Source: Phycisphaerales bacterium (GTDB taxonomy: Bacteria > Planctomycetota > Phycisphaerae > Phycisphaerales > UBA1924). Taken from it: 64,000 nucleotides of DNA. Position 1 is the first letter of the stretch; every line of letters begins with the position of its first letter. This document shows positions 16,676-25,680 of the stretch, piece by piece. The translations under genes were made by a program, and so were the position numbers. The stretch lies in NCBI GenBank assembly GCA_029260265.1, contig JAJDDO010000026.1, forward strand, positions 430,258 to 494,257. Reading direction: 5' to 3'. The notes under the pieces are model-generated. The model saw nothing but the letters and a program-made list of their open reading frames with translations. It ran no database searches and was not told where the DNA came from.

Positions 16676-17712
16676 TACTTGGGCTCTTGGTCACGCTGAT
16701 CGCTGGCTTTGCGCTGGATGGTGAGGTTCATCGTTGGTCGTCGGCCGTACCGTTGAATGCCAAGGAGATCACCTTGAGCGATCATGGGGTGAGCGTTCGG
16801 CTCGAGGGTGAACCTATCCCTGTGGTCGTGCCCTGGTATGATCTGCGTGCATTGCCGGAAGGGTGGGCGGGTGAATCGCAGCGGTATAGAGAAGTCGCGA
16901 TGAATGCCCATCGTGCAAGGGAGCGGCGATTGCGTGGTGACCCTGTGTCTGCTGGTCCGATCTACGAACAGCTCGCATCACAACTGCACCCAACTCACAG
17001 TCTGCAGCGTGCTGATATAGAAATCGGACTGATGCAGTTCCGCCTGGTTACTCAAGGATCATCTCCGATATCCGCCTGGCTTGGCGCAGTGCAAGAACTC
17101 GATCATGGGATGAGTTTGGAATCAACTCAGATTGATCCTGAAACCGGGCTGCACCCCGCGATCATTCCAGTTTTCATCGAGCCGCAGCCTCTCGAAGAAG
17201 AGCAACCTCAAGAGTATCCGCAGAGAGAACAGATCTTGTTTGAGCTGTACGGGCTCGCCGCTGCTGGTGATCGTGGTGAAGAAATCGATGCGGAACTCGA
17301 AGAGCTTTTAAAACGAATCAAGAGCTCGGCCAGCCGCGATACAGGAATGCGGTTTGTCCATGATATTGTCGGCTGTCAGCTGCTGACCGATCCAACTAAG
17401 AGGCGAGCCAAGCGTGAATCGCTCTACCGACGGATTCGTTCGGGGACGCCGGGTTGGATGAACTCGTGGGTGCGCCTCGCAATTGGCGTGTCGTTGATGA
17501 ATGAGGAAGATCAGGATTTGCGTGAGCAAGGCGTGCTTGAGTGCATCGCCGTCGTGGTTGCGGGGGGCGACACGCCCGATTCGATTATTCAGCTTGGGGC
17601 ACAGCTCGCGGCTGATTATCTCCGCACGACAGAACGCGCAACCCAAGCGGATACATTGCTTATCTCCGCGATGCGAGAACAAAGCGAAACTCCAGTGGCG
17701 AAAGAGGATTAG
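16672..17712 (+). CDS. Uncharacterised exported protein in the ExbBD cluster
   Basis: 346 aa, ATGA overlap with the vWA gene. The short hydrophobic N-terminus (MILGLLVTLIAGFALDG) could be a signal peptide. Residues about 20-62 look like a small beta domain (EITLSDHGVSVRLEGEPIPV), then helical repeat-like sequence, including RERRLRGDPVSAGPIYEQLA, suggestive of TPR-type pairs. No family recognised. It lies 3 nt before the ExbB gene. Confidence 0.75.
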   Translation: MILGLLVTLIAGFALDGEVHRWSSAVPLNAKEITLSDHGVSVRLEGEPIPVVVPWYDLRALPEGWAGESQRYREVAMNAHRARERRLRGDPVSAGPIYEQLASQLHPTHSLQRADIEIGLMQFRLVTQGSSPISAWLGAVQELDHGMSLESTQIDPETGLHPAIIPVFIEPQPLEEEQPQEYPQREQILFELYGLAAAGDRGEEIDAELEELLKRIKSSASRDTGMRFVHDIVGCQLLTDPTKRRAKRESLYRRIRSGTPGWMNSWVRLAIGVSLMNEEDQDLREQGVLECIAVVVAGGDTPDSIIQLGAQLAADYLRTTERATQADTLLISAMREQSETPVAKED

Positions 17713-17715
17713 TTC

Positions 17716-18432
17716 ATGGTTACATTGTCATTTTTGAGCATGCCGGCGTTTACCCTTGCGCAAGAAACCGAGGTTCACCGCTCGTTGCTGGAGTACATCG
17801 GCGACGGCGGCCCGATCGGGATGATCATTATCCTGATCTCGCTTGCTGCGATGGGTATGGTCGCGACCCAGTTGTTCCGTATTCGGCGTGATCGGCTTGC
17901 ACCGCCGACGCTGATCGAGGATCTGCGAGCCCTGCTTGCCGATCGTGAGGTCGATCTGGCGATCCAGCGTTGCAAAGAATCGGAATCGCCGAGCTTTGTG
18001 TCCAGGGTCCTCGGCTCTGGGCTCCGCAGGGCATCACGATCACAGTTTGGGATGTTGGAACTTCGATCGACGGTAGAAGAGATGGGGCAGTTGGAAGTCG
18101 ATCGCATGTATCGCATGACCGATGGAATCGGGCTCATTGCTTCAGTCGCACCGATGCTTGGATTGCTCGGGACCGTGGTGGGCATGGTCGGGGCATTTGA
18201 TGCGATCACACTCACCGATGGTCCCGCTCGTCCTGACCAGCTCGCGGGCAGCATCTCGCAGGCGCTGATCACCACGGTGCTTGGGCTTATCGTCGCAATC
18301 CCCGCGACCGCGATGTACACCTACCTGCGGAATCGAATTGATCATCTCTCAACCGAGATCGGCGAGACGATTGATGATTTGATCGCGCCCCTCGAGTCGA
18401 CCGATGAGAGCCAAGGATCAAGCACAGGATGA
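17716..18432 (+). CDS. MotA/TolQ/ExbB proton channel family protein
   Basis: 238 aa with three TM segments: one near residues 33-55 (GPIGMIIILISLAAMGMVAT), and two after a cytoplasmic loop (LIASVAPMLGLLGTVVGMVG and ISQALITTVLGLIVAIPATA). The last two carry the Pro/Gly-rich ExbB/TolQ core. ExbB-type pentamers with ExbD dimers convert proton flow into mechanical work on a periplasmic partner. A hydrophobic N-terminal stretch ending LAQ may be a signal peptide. ATGA overlap with the first ExbD gene. No TonB gene is nearby. Confidence 0.93.
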   Translation: MVTLSFLSMPAFTLAQETEVHRSLLEYIGDGGPIGMIIILISLAAMGMVATQLFRIRRDRLAPPTLIEDLRALLADREVDLAIQRCKESESPSFVSRVLGSGLRRASRSQFGMLELRSTVEEMGQLEVDRMYRMTDGIGLIASVAPMLGLLGTVVGMVGAFDAITLTDGPARPDQLAGSISQALITTVLGLIVAIPATAMYTYLRNRIDHLSTEIGETIDDLIAPLESTDESQGSSTG

Positions 18433-18866
18433 TAGGTCGTGACGGCTCATCCCGGCACATGATCGCAGTGGATCTGACTTCCATGATCGATGTCGTCTTT
18501 TTGCTCATCATCTTCTTTATCTTCACCTCGCACTTTGGAGAGCTGCGCAGAACCGAGATAGACCTTCCACGCGAAAATGGAAGCGATGCAGAACTCAGCA
18601 AGCAGCCCGCGATGATTATCGACATCCAGAGAACCGGAGTATTCTTGGTTGAAAGCCGCGAGGTGAGCCTCTCTGAAGTTGAACGCCTTGCACGCAATGG
18701 GCTCGCGATCGCAGCCGATGGCGGGCCTCGTTTTGATGTGCTCGTTCGCCCAGACCAGAATGCCGCTGCTGCGCATCTCGATCGGCTGTTGCTGAGGCTT
18801 TCGAACCTCGGCGTGGTCGATTGGAAGATTGGCACGATTCGACCGAGCGGGGGGGCGGTTCAATGA
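18429..18866 (+). CDS. ExbD/TolR-like biopolymer transport protein (first copy)
   Basis: 145 aa. A single N-terminal TM (LTSMIDVVFLLIIFFIFTSH) contains the conserved proton-carrying Asp at residue 21. The periplasmic domain follows (ELRRTEIDLPRENG and the beta sheet region). Overlaps ExbB by ATGA upstream and the second ExbD by ATGA downstream, so the three are translationally coupled. Confidence 0.93.
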   Translation: MIGRDGSSRHMIAVDLTSMIDVVFLLIIFFIFTSHFGELRRTEIDLPRENGSDAELSKQPAMIIDIQRTGVFLVESREVSLSEVERLARNGLAIAADGGPRFDVLVRPDQNAAAAHLDRLLLRLSNLGVVDWKIGTIRPSGGAVQ

Positions 18867-19309
18867 GCATTGTTTGGACTAAGCGAGGACGATCGGGGAA
18901 ACCAAAGCGTGGAAAGACTACGCGGATCGGGTCATTGCCATTGACTTCGATGATCGATATTGTGTTTCTGCTTCTGATCTTCTTTCTGGTCACATCAAAC
19001 TTTGCCCAGCCCGAGAAAGAACTGCCCAGCGCTTTGCAGACCGATGGCGGAGGGGTTCGGGCCAGCGATCTTCAGCCGCAGATTGTTGAGATTCGAATGC
19101 TCGATGATGCGCCTGTCTATGTACTCGGCGAGGTTGCCGTGCGAACGGGGGAAGACCTTCGGAGGTTGCTCGAGCAGTTGCCCAAAGAAGCGGGCGTGGC
19201 GGTGAAATCAGAGCCAGGAGCCCCGATATCGGCCGTGGCCGATGCAATGCAGGCATCGCTCGACGCCGGGTACACAAAGCGGAGCTATGTGCCACAAGAT
19301 GAAAAGTAG
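18863..19309 (+). CDS. ExbD/TolR-like biopolymer transport protein (second copy)
   Basis: 148 aa from the ATG at 18863. A basic cytoplasmic N-terminus precedes the TM LTSMIDIVFLLLIFFLVTSN with the conserved Asp at residue 32. Periplasmic part: QPEKELPSALQTDGGGVR then DAPVYVLGEVAVRTGEDLRR. The two ExbD proteins are clearly different from each other, so a heterodimer on one ExbB pentamer is possible. The end overlaps the next gene by 11 nt. Confidence 0.93.
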   Translation: MSIVWTKRGRSGKPKRGKTTRIGSLPLTSMIDIVFLLLIFFLVTSNFAQPEKELPSALQTDGGGVRASDLQPQIVEIRMLDDAPVYVLGEVAVRTGEDLRRLLEQLPKEAGVAVKSEPGAPISAVADAMQASLDAGYTKRSYVPQDEK

Positions 19310-21878
19310 TCTTCTCCATCTATTGATTCTGCTCAGCGTTGCCTATGTCGCGACGGGATCTGCATGGGCACAGAGCCAAGAGAAGAGGGTTGCGGAATAT
19401 TTGCAAGCCCATCAGATGCATGAGTTGCTTGAGGTGCATCTGCGGGTGCAGATCGACCAAGCGAGAACAGATGAACAACGAGATGGCGCGAGGGATGAGC
19501 TTGGCTCCTTCTATCTGGAGCAGATACGAGCAGAGCCGGTGGATTCCGTTCGGCGTCAACGATTGCTCGCCCGAGCTTGGGACCTTGCTTCATCCGCTGG
19601 CGATGATCAACTCATCGGGCTCCGTGTCGAGCTGCTCATCAATCGATACCTGCCCATTGAACGCACCGTAGAACTGCATCTCATTCTGCTCGATGACCCT
19701 TCAGAGCGTGTTCGGAGCATCAGCCAACTGATTGATATTCAGCGCCGATTTGTTCGAGTTGAGACCTTGATGCGTGCGGATGCAAGGGCGATCGAGCGTA
19801 GGCTGAAAACATTTCGCCGCGACGATGAGACGGAACAGCTGAGTGCAGATCTCGATCAGGCACGACGCAACCTCTCTCTTTCAAGGTACTACATTGGCTG
19901 GTGCGGCTATTCATTGAGTGTGCTTGATGATCGAGACGCATCGAATGAGGCGATGGAAGCATTCGGATGGCTTCTCGGTGCCAAGGGCGAGGTTCCAACT
20001 CTTGAGCACCTGAAACATGCTGTCATTGAGTTTGATCATGTCGCGAGGGCGGCTATCGGTGTTGCTCTCTGCAAGGCACGCAACGGTGACATGATTACCG
20101 CCCGGCAATGGCTCAGGCATGTTCTTGATCTTGATACCGTGAATCCAGAGACAGTGGAAAACGCCCGGACTCGATTGCTCCAGATTGAATCCGCGGATGC
20201 CCGATGGGCTTCGGTTGCCGAGTTGATTGATGAGATTCATGATCGGCGAAATGGACCGATGCGTGTCGATGAATCGCGGTATGTTGCGATCAGTGTGCTG
20301 ACCCGGGGTCATGAATCACGCCGATCAGATCCGCAGGCGGATCAGGTGGCGCAGCTCGCGCTCGAAGATCTGATCAAACTGGGCGAGATCGGGCACATTC
20401 TCGATCTCCATGCCCGGTTCGGGTCATTGCCCCTTATGGGCGATCGGTTCTTGTCGCAGTATGCTTCCGCGTTGATGGCATTGGATGAGGCGGAGCGACC
20501 AGAGGTCGGCGGCCTGTTTGCAACCGCTGCAAACATGTTTTCAAGGGCGTTGAACGCGGAGGATATCGATCAGTTCCCCGACGAAGCGGGCGATTGCGCA
20601 CTCAAGCTTGCATATTGCCTGATCAGATCAGAACGCCCGCGTGATGCGTTGGATGCATGCGACAGTCTTTTGGAGTTCGACCCGAATGACCAGATAGTCG
20701 AGCAAGCAAGGTGGCTTCGCATAGCTTCGATCGAGATGCTGCACGCCGCGGGCCAAACGCAGGCGGAGGAACTTCTCGAAGATGCGGTTACGGAATACAT
20801 CATTTCATATCCCGATTCCGCCAATGCCGCCACGCTTCTCATTCAGCACGGGGTTTATGGTGATATTGAGCCCTCGCTGGCGATTCATGCGCTCATGAGT
20901 ATGCCAGAGGATGATCCTGCGGCTATTCCGGCGAGGCGATTGCTGATTCATCTATATCACAAGCAGTTTCTTGCCTCGCGTCGTACCGATCTGATCGCGA
21001 AGGAGAAGGCGATTGATCTCGTAATCTGGCTATGGGAGTCTTCATCCGAGGAACCCGCCGATCTGAGCGAAGCAAGAAACCGGCTCTCCATTATCCGGAT
21101 GATCCTGGATTTCACTCGATCAAGCGCCGGCGAGGACAACGAGATTATTGCTCGCGCAGTACTTCGTGGGATCTTGTTGATCGATACAAACCCTCCGCTT
21201 ATGCAGCACAGAGACGAGCTTCTGTTGCGGAGGATCGAGTTCCTGATTTCCCAAAATGAGCTTGCCCGTGCAGAGAAACAGATCTTGCAGATGAGCGATC
21301 CCGATGCGAGCTTTGCGATCGCAGCGACGCGTATGGTGTTCGCGGCCGCGCTCAATGCGTGGGATGCGGGTGCAGATCCATCGGTGAATGCAGACCGGAT
21401 TATCTCGTTGGGGGCGGTGCTTATCGAGGCGACCTTGCCCACCGCCCCCGAGGTGCTGAGCGGGCAGGAGTCCGCAATCGTTTCTGCTGTCGCCCGTGCA
21501 GCAGAGTTTCGCGGGAGCGAAGTGAAAGACCCGGCGAGCATCGCACTCAGCTTTCGGCTTTGCAAACTTCTGCTCGCACGCGGGAGAATCACCGATGAGA
21601 TTCTCCACCTAACCGCGAGACTCGCAGCACAACAACAGGATCAAGAATCAGAGCTTGCTGCCTGGCTTGAACTGCTCTCACGCGCTTTGCCATCCGAGCC
21701 CGCATGGTTTGAGGCGAGATACGAATCGTTCAGGATTCTGCTCGGGACTGATCCCGAGCGGGCGAGAAAGGCGATTGATCAGTACCGTGTGCTGCATCCG
21801 AACCCGGCCCCGGAGCCTTGGACAGCCAAGCTGCAACTACTTGTTGATGGTCGCCAGGCGGGAGGTACAGATGGCTGA
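19299..21878 (+). CDS. Large exported helical-repeat (TPR-like) protein
   Basis: 859 aa from the ATG at 19299 (MKSSLLHLLILLSVAYVATG), a clear signal peptide ending near AWAQ. The rest is almost entirely alpha-helical with Ala/Leu/Glu-rich repeating pairs (for example EQARWLRIASIEMLHAAG, AEKQILQMSDPDASFAIAA), consistent with TPR/SEL1-type solenoid. It would sit in the periplasm, where it could be the partner worked on by ExbBD. Function unknown. Overlaps the upstream ExbD by 11 nt and the downstream gene by 8 nt. Confidence 0.82.
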   Translation: MKSSLLHLLILLSVAYVATGSAWAQSQEKRVAEYLQAHQMHELLEVHLRVQIDQARTDEQRDGARDELGSFYLEQIRAEPVDSVRRQRLLARAWDLASSAGDDQLIGLRVELLINRYLPIERTVELHLILLDDPSERVRSISQLIDIQRRFVRVETLMRADARAIERRLKTFRRDDETEQLSADLDQARRNLSLSRYYIGWCGYSLSVLDDRDASNEAMEAFGWLLGAKGEVPTLEHLKHAVIEFDHVARAAIGVALCKARNGDMITARQWLRHVLDLDTVNPETVENARTRLLQIESADARWASVAELIDEIHDRRNGPMRVDESRYVAISVLTRGHESRRSDPQADQVAQLALEDLIKLGEIGHILDLHARFGSLPLMGDRFLSQYASALMALDEAERPEVGGLFATAANMFSRALNAEDIDQFPDEAGDCALKLAYCLIRSERPRDALDACDSLLEFDPNDQIVEQARWLRIASIEMLHAAGQTQAEELLEDAVTEYIISYPDSANAATLLIQHGVYGDIEPSLAIHALMSMPEDDPAAIPARRLLIHLYHKQFLASRRTDLIAKEKAIDLVIWLWESSSEEPADLSEARNRLSIIRMILDFTRSSAGEDNEIIARAVLRGILLIDTNPPLMQHRDELLLRRIEFLISQNELARAEKQILQMSDPDASFAIAATRMVFAAALNAWDAGADPSVNADRIISLGAVLIEATLPTAPEVLSGQESAIVSAVARAAEFRGSEVKDPASIALSFRLCKLLLARGRITDEILHLTARLAAQQQDQESELAAWLELLSRALPSEPAWFEARYESFRILLGTDPERARKAIDQYRVLHPNPAPEPWTAKLQLLVDGRQAGGTDG

Positions 21879-24411
21879 TGGAAGATCAAAGCTGCAGAGC
21901 GATCAGCATCCCATCGCACGGTTTCTGGGTGAAGACGCCCGGATGGGCGGCCCGTTCGCACTACTCGGCATTGGCTATGAGGAGCAGGAGTCAGGGATTC
22001 TCCGTGCACGCGATCGACGATTGTTGCAAATAGAACGCCATCACCAATGCAGAACCCCAGATGCGGACGAGGTCAGACTTGCGGTGCACGCGGCTTGTGC
22101 GCAACTGCTCGATCAACGCCTCCGCGAGCAGCTTCAGCAGAGATGGCCGCCAGGCAAGCCGCAAGGAGATCCCCCTGCATGGAGCACCAGAAGAGCGTCG
22201 CAGCTTCCAAGCAGCGTCCTTCGATCTGCGCGGATGATACTTGCAGCATCCGGCGGCTGGAACCCAAGGGCCAGACGCAGGCTCGCCCTCCTCGCCCGCA
22301 TGTACAGGGTGCCAGCGGTGGACATCATTCGTTCACTCGGCTTTTCGCGCACGGCTTCAGCAAATCCTCAGCGAGAAAAGCCCCCGATTCATAGCCATTC
22401 TTTGCCGCTCCCCGACTCAAGCATAGGGACTTGGGTGATGGTGTATTTGGTCTTAGGCGTGCTTCTTCTTGGTTTGGGTGTGCAGACAACAAGGGCTTTG
22501 GTTGCAGATAAACCAGCCCTCACTGCTTCGCCAGCAGGTGTGGAGAATGATGTTTTTGCGAAGGTCGAACCGCAAGATGATCGGCGTGACGCAGCTCAGA
22601 GTTCTACCCGCACGGTCCGTCACTATTCAGCCTTAATTCACGAGATAGAAAAAGCATCTCGCCTCGCAGCGGATGATCCGATGGGCGGCGCGCAGGCGGT
22701 CAAGGCGTATATGCCTTCATTCTTCATACAATGGACCGCATTCCCCCGCGATGATCTTGAAAAATTCTCAGCATCGCTCTCAATGATTGATCTCGCGTTG
22801 CAGCAGTCCACTCAAGCAACGCGGATGTTCCACCAAGCGATTGGTTCATCAGCTTCAAATGTCAATCCACTTCAAGCGATCCCGAGTGTCGCGATTCGGC
22901 GACACTTAGCTACTCCGGTAAATGAGCGGGCAACATTTGCGGAAACGATTGATGGCGTTATCGAACAGTTCGCTGTTGATGCAAGCACAGACGATGCGAA
23001 GTGGTGGGGTGCATGGATTCAAGCCGTGGATGGATTGCATGGCGAAGATGAAAACGCAGCCTCGCGACTGGTTCTTCTTGCTCTTGAGTCTCGGCTCCGT
23101 GCCGAGGGTGGTTCGGCTTCGTGGTCTAAATCGGCTGCCTTATTGGCCAACACGCTCACTTGGCGAGCACGGAGCCCCGAGCGTGTCTGGATGCTTGGTG
23201 TGCTAAATGACTCAAGCTTCAGCACCACTCGGGTAGCTGCGCTGACGAATGCGATCGCGACCCATTCGTCTGCTTCGGGTGTCCGCATCGATATGGCGCT
23301 CGCGGATGACGCCACGATGGAGGACAGGTATCTCCTTGCGGATGCGTACAGGTCGGCATGGAGTGCATCTTCAGGAGAGAACATCTTTGTGGAGCAACTG
23401 GGTGATGAACTTCTCGCAGCCGCATCGTTGACGGGTCCGGAACTCAGCGGCGATGTCGCTGAATCGAGAATAAGAGAACTCGCCAAACTCAATGCAGTGT
23501 GCTGGGTGTATTGGCGTGGTGGGCACGCCCAGGCAGAGTCCATGCTTGAGTTGCAAAGAGAAAATGCAGCTCCGCCAGTCCCGCAGGCCACCCTAATGCT
23601 CGAGCAAAGCACCACAGATGATCGTCTCGCATTCGCCCTGGTGAATGCAGACCGCTCCACAGACGAACTCGATGAACTTCAACGGATTCGTAGAGATCAG
23701 AGAGTCGGGCTCAATACCGCCCATGCAGTCGTTCGTCTTGCGATGACAGGTTCTTCTCGGGAAACCAGAGAGGCCGCTGAGGATGTCATTGAAGATCACG
23801 CGGATGATCTCTCAATGCTGATCGCGATTGATCGATCGCTCTCGGCCAGGCGGGTATCGCTGAGATACAAAGAGATGCTCAACGGCTTGCTCGGCATTTC
23901 GCTCAATCCTGCTGATGATCATTGGATCTCTCACGCTCACCGAGTGATTTTAACCGCGATGCAAACAGCTTCATCTCAGGTCGTCTACCCAGAATCAGCC
24001 GCACTCGCTGCGGTGATGGAGAACGCATACACAGACCGTCTTGCTGTCGGCCAATCGGGGTCATCACTCCTCGAATCTGCTCAGATTCTCATGGCAGATC
24101 TTGGCAGAGCATCGCTGGCAAGCGGGGCTGACCAAAGCGCCGTAGCTGAAGTCTTTCAGATTACCAGAATCAAAAGCGCACGATCAAAGAACCTTGCCCA
24201 GCAGTTCGTCGCCTATCAGTGGGGGGTATTCTCCTTGCAGTCACATTACACAGAACTGGTTGTCAGAGGTGCATCGCCGCAGATTCAGCATATTGCGGCG
24301 GAACTCAACAGTCGGATTCAGCTATCACGGTCCGTAGAAGACCAGGCCGCACAGATTGAACGAGCACAGTCTCAACTCTGGCTTTTCTATTTCAGGGAGG
24401 GTCAACTATGA
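21871..24411 (+). CDS. Uncharacterised membrane protein with possible degenerate J-like N-terminus
   Basis: 846 aa. Start ATG 21871 has GGAGG 5 nt upstream; the earlier in-frame codons lie inside the upstream gene. Residues about 12-80 (HPIARFLGEDARMGGPFALL, then long basic helices and AACAQLLDQRLREQL) resemble the degenerate J-like domains of planctomycetes, without an HPD motif. One TM lies at about residues 189-210 (MVYLVLGVLLLGLGVQTTRA), followed by about 630 residues of extracytoplasmic helical sequence. The layout suggests a link between cytoplasm and the periplasmic solenoid protein. J-like assignment is tentative. Confidence 0.75.
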   Translation: MADGRSKLQSDQHPIARFLGEDARMGGPFALLGIGYEEQESGILRARDRRLLQIERHHQCRTPDADEVRLAVHAACAQLLDQRLREQLQQRWPPGKPQGDPPAWSTRRASQLPSSVLRSARMILAASGGWNPRARRRLALLARMYRVPAVDIIRSLGFSRTASANPQREKPPIHSHSLPLPDSSIGTWVMVYLVLGVLLLGLGVQTTRALVADKPALTASPAGVENDVFAKVEPQDDRRDAAQSSTRTVRHYSALIHEIEKASRLAADDPMGGAQAVKAYMPSFFIQWTAFPRDDLEKFSASLSMIDLALQQSTQATRMFHQAIGSSASNVNPLQAIPSVAIRRHLATPVNERATFAETIDGVIEQFAVDASTDDAKWWGAWIQAVDGLHGEDENAASRLVLLALESRLRAEGGSASWSKSAALLANTLTWRARSPERVWMLGVLNDSSFSTTRVAALTNAIATHSSASGVRIDMALADDATMEDRYLLADAYRSAWSASSGENIFVEQLGDELLAAASLTGPELSGDVAESRIRELAKLNAVCWVYWRGGHAQAESMLELQRENAAPPVPQATLMLEQSTTDDRLAFALVNADRSTDELDELQRIRRDQRVGLNTAHAVVRLAMTGSSRETREAAEDVIEDHADDLSMLIAIDRSLSARRVSLRYKEMLNGLLGISLNPADDHWISHAHRVILTAMQTASSQVVYPESAALAAVMENAYTDRLAVGQSGSSLLESAQILMADLGRASLASGADQSAVAEVFQITRIKSARSKNLAQQFVAYQWGVFSLQSHYTELVVRGASPQIQHIAAELNSRIQLSRSVEDQAAQIERAQSQLWLFYFREGQL

Positions 24412-25250
24412 GACTTGGCATCAGCGCGACGGGAATTCTCTTTGCAGTGTTTCTGCTCTCGTTGGGGGCGATGGGGTCTGGTGCTTTGCAGCCGCAAATT
24501 TCGCCGCTCAACGGCACCAATCCGCAGGCCTATCTTGAGTTTGCAGAATCTCAGTACACCGATTCGCAGAGCAGTTCTACAATCGCGATTCAGTCTGCGC
24601 TTCATGGTGCCTGGATCGCCAATGAGATGGGTGATCATTCTCTTGCCGCTTCTTGTGTCATTGCCGCTGCCGCGTTTGTACCTGACCGTGAATCGCGGGA
24701 TCTTTGGGACCTTGCTGTGACCCTTGACCCCACCCGAGAACTTCAATGGCGTGCACATCGAGATGCCGAGGATACAGCAGAACTGCTCGCCGCGGATATC
24801 GTTCTCAATGCGCGTTATGGGCTCGACGAGGCAGATTCATCGCTGTTGGCATCGACGGAGATCCATGACCTCATCAATAGCGCCTTGCCGCCATCAAATC
24901 ACACACAAAGCGGGACCACCGCAACGAGGGTCGGAACGCTGATCGAATCTGCTGCTGAAGATACATGCGGGGGGCGCATTTTTATCCCAAGAAAGAATCC
25001 AGACACGAAGCAGATTGAGCGTGTGCTCTGCCCAGATCACACGCGCCCACTCGGGGCAGGGCGATCGGACGCCGAGTTTATTGAGTTGCTCAGCGTCGAG
25101 ATGAATCTTCGCGGCGTGCGTTCACATGCATGGGGGCAGGCGGGTGGGGCTCCATTGTTTGATCCAACGATCATCGATATGATGTACCTCTATCAAGTAG
25201 CGCCTGATCGGCCGTGCTGGCGAGAGGGGCGTTGGCTGCCGCCCGCCTAA
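24408..25250 (+). CDS. Uncharacterised exported protein, last gene of the ExbBD cluster
   Basis: 280 aa, ATGA overlap with the preceding gene. Signal peptide MRLGISATGILFAVFLLSLG ending near GALQ. The middle is helical (AIQSALHGAWIANEMGDHSL); the C-terminal third has isolated Cys (DTCGGRIFIPRKNP, RVLCPDHTR, RPCWREGRW) and a compact predicted domain. No family recognised. Confidence 0.75.
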   Translation: MRLGISATGILFAVFLLSLGAMGSGALQPQISPLNGTNPQAYLEFAESQYTDSQSSSTIAIQSALHGAWIANEMGDHSLAASCVIAAAAFVPDRESRDLWDLAVTLDPTRELQWRAHRDAEDTAELLAADIVLNARYGLDEADSSLLASTEIHDLINSALPPSNHTQSGTTATRVGTLIESAAEDTCGGRIFIPRKNPDTKQIERVLCPDHTRPLGAGRSDAEFIELLSVEMNLRGVRSHAWGQAGGAPLFDPTIIDMMYLYQVAPDRPCWREGRWLPPA

Positions 25251-25290
25251 GTTTCACTGGACTACACTTGGCAACATCAAAGGAGAGCCC

Positions 25291-25671
25291 ATGTCAGAAG
25301 TATCAACGCCCGTAATCACGCAGAAACCAGAAATCACTTTCGATGACTTTGTCAAGCTCGATCTCCGTGTCGCCAAGGTGGTCAAGGCCGAAAATCACCC
25401 CAATGCGGATAGGCTGCTCAAACTCCAGGTTGATGATGGTTCGGGCACGCCTCGTCAAATATGCGCTGGCATTCGCTCGCAGTATTCTGCTGAAGACATC
25501 CTCGGCAAACTCATTGTGATCGTGGCCAATCTCGCCCCTCGCACCATCCGCGGCGAAGAATCGCGCGGCATGCTCATGGCCGCGAGTGACGCCACGAAAG
25601 AATCAGAAGAGCGACAGGTGATTGTTGTGTCCCCGTCAAGCGAGATCGCACCTGGCTCGATCGTTTCCTAG
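25291..25671 (+). CDS. tRNA-binding OB-fold protein (CsaA / MetRS C-terminal type)
   Basis: 126 aa. ITFDDFVKLDLRVAKVVKAE and HPNADRLLKLQVDDG are the EMAP/Arc1p/MetRS-C tRNA-binding fold, with GKLIVIVANLAPRTIRGEES and the C-terminal SSEIAPGSIVS. Alone it may be a trans-acting MetRS dimerisation/tRNA-binding domain, or a CsaA-type chaperone. Here it is free-standing and not fused to metG. AAGGAG lies shortly before the ATG. Ends 9 nt from the convergent coiled-coil gene. Confidence 0.9.
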   Translation: MSEVSTPVITQKPEITFDDFVKLDLRVAKVVKAENHPNADRLLKLQVDDGSGTPRQICAGIRSQYSAEDILGKLIVIVANLAPRTIRGEESRGMLMAASDATKESEERQVIVVSPSSEIAPGSIVS

Positions 25672-25680
25672 CAATTGGCG

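Noticed and set aside
20957..21592. 211-aa minus-strand ORF inside the exported solenoid gene
   Set aside because: Antisense shadow with low-complexity Ser/Ala/Arg content; the plus-strand gene has signal peptide and coupling.
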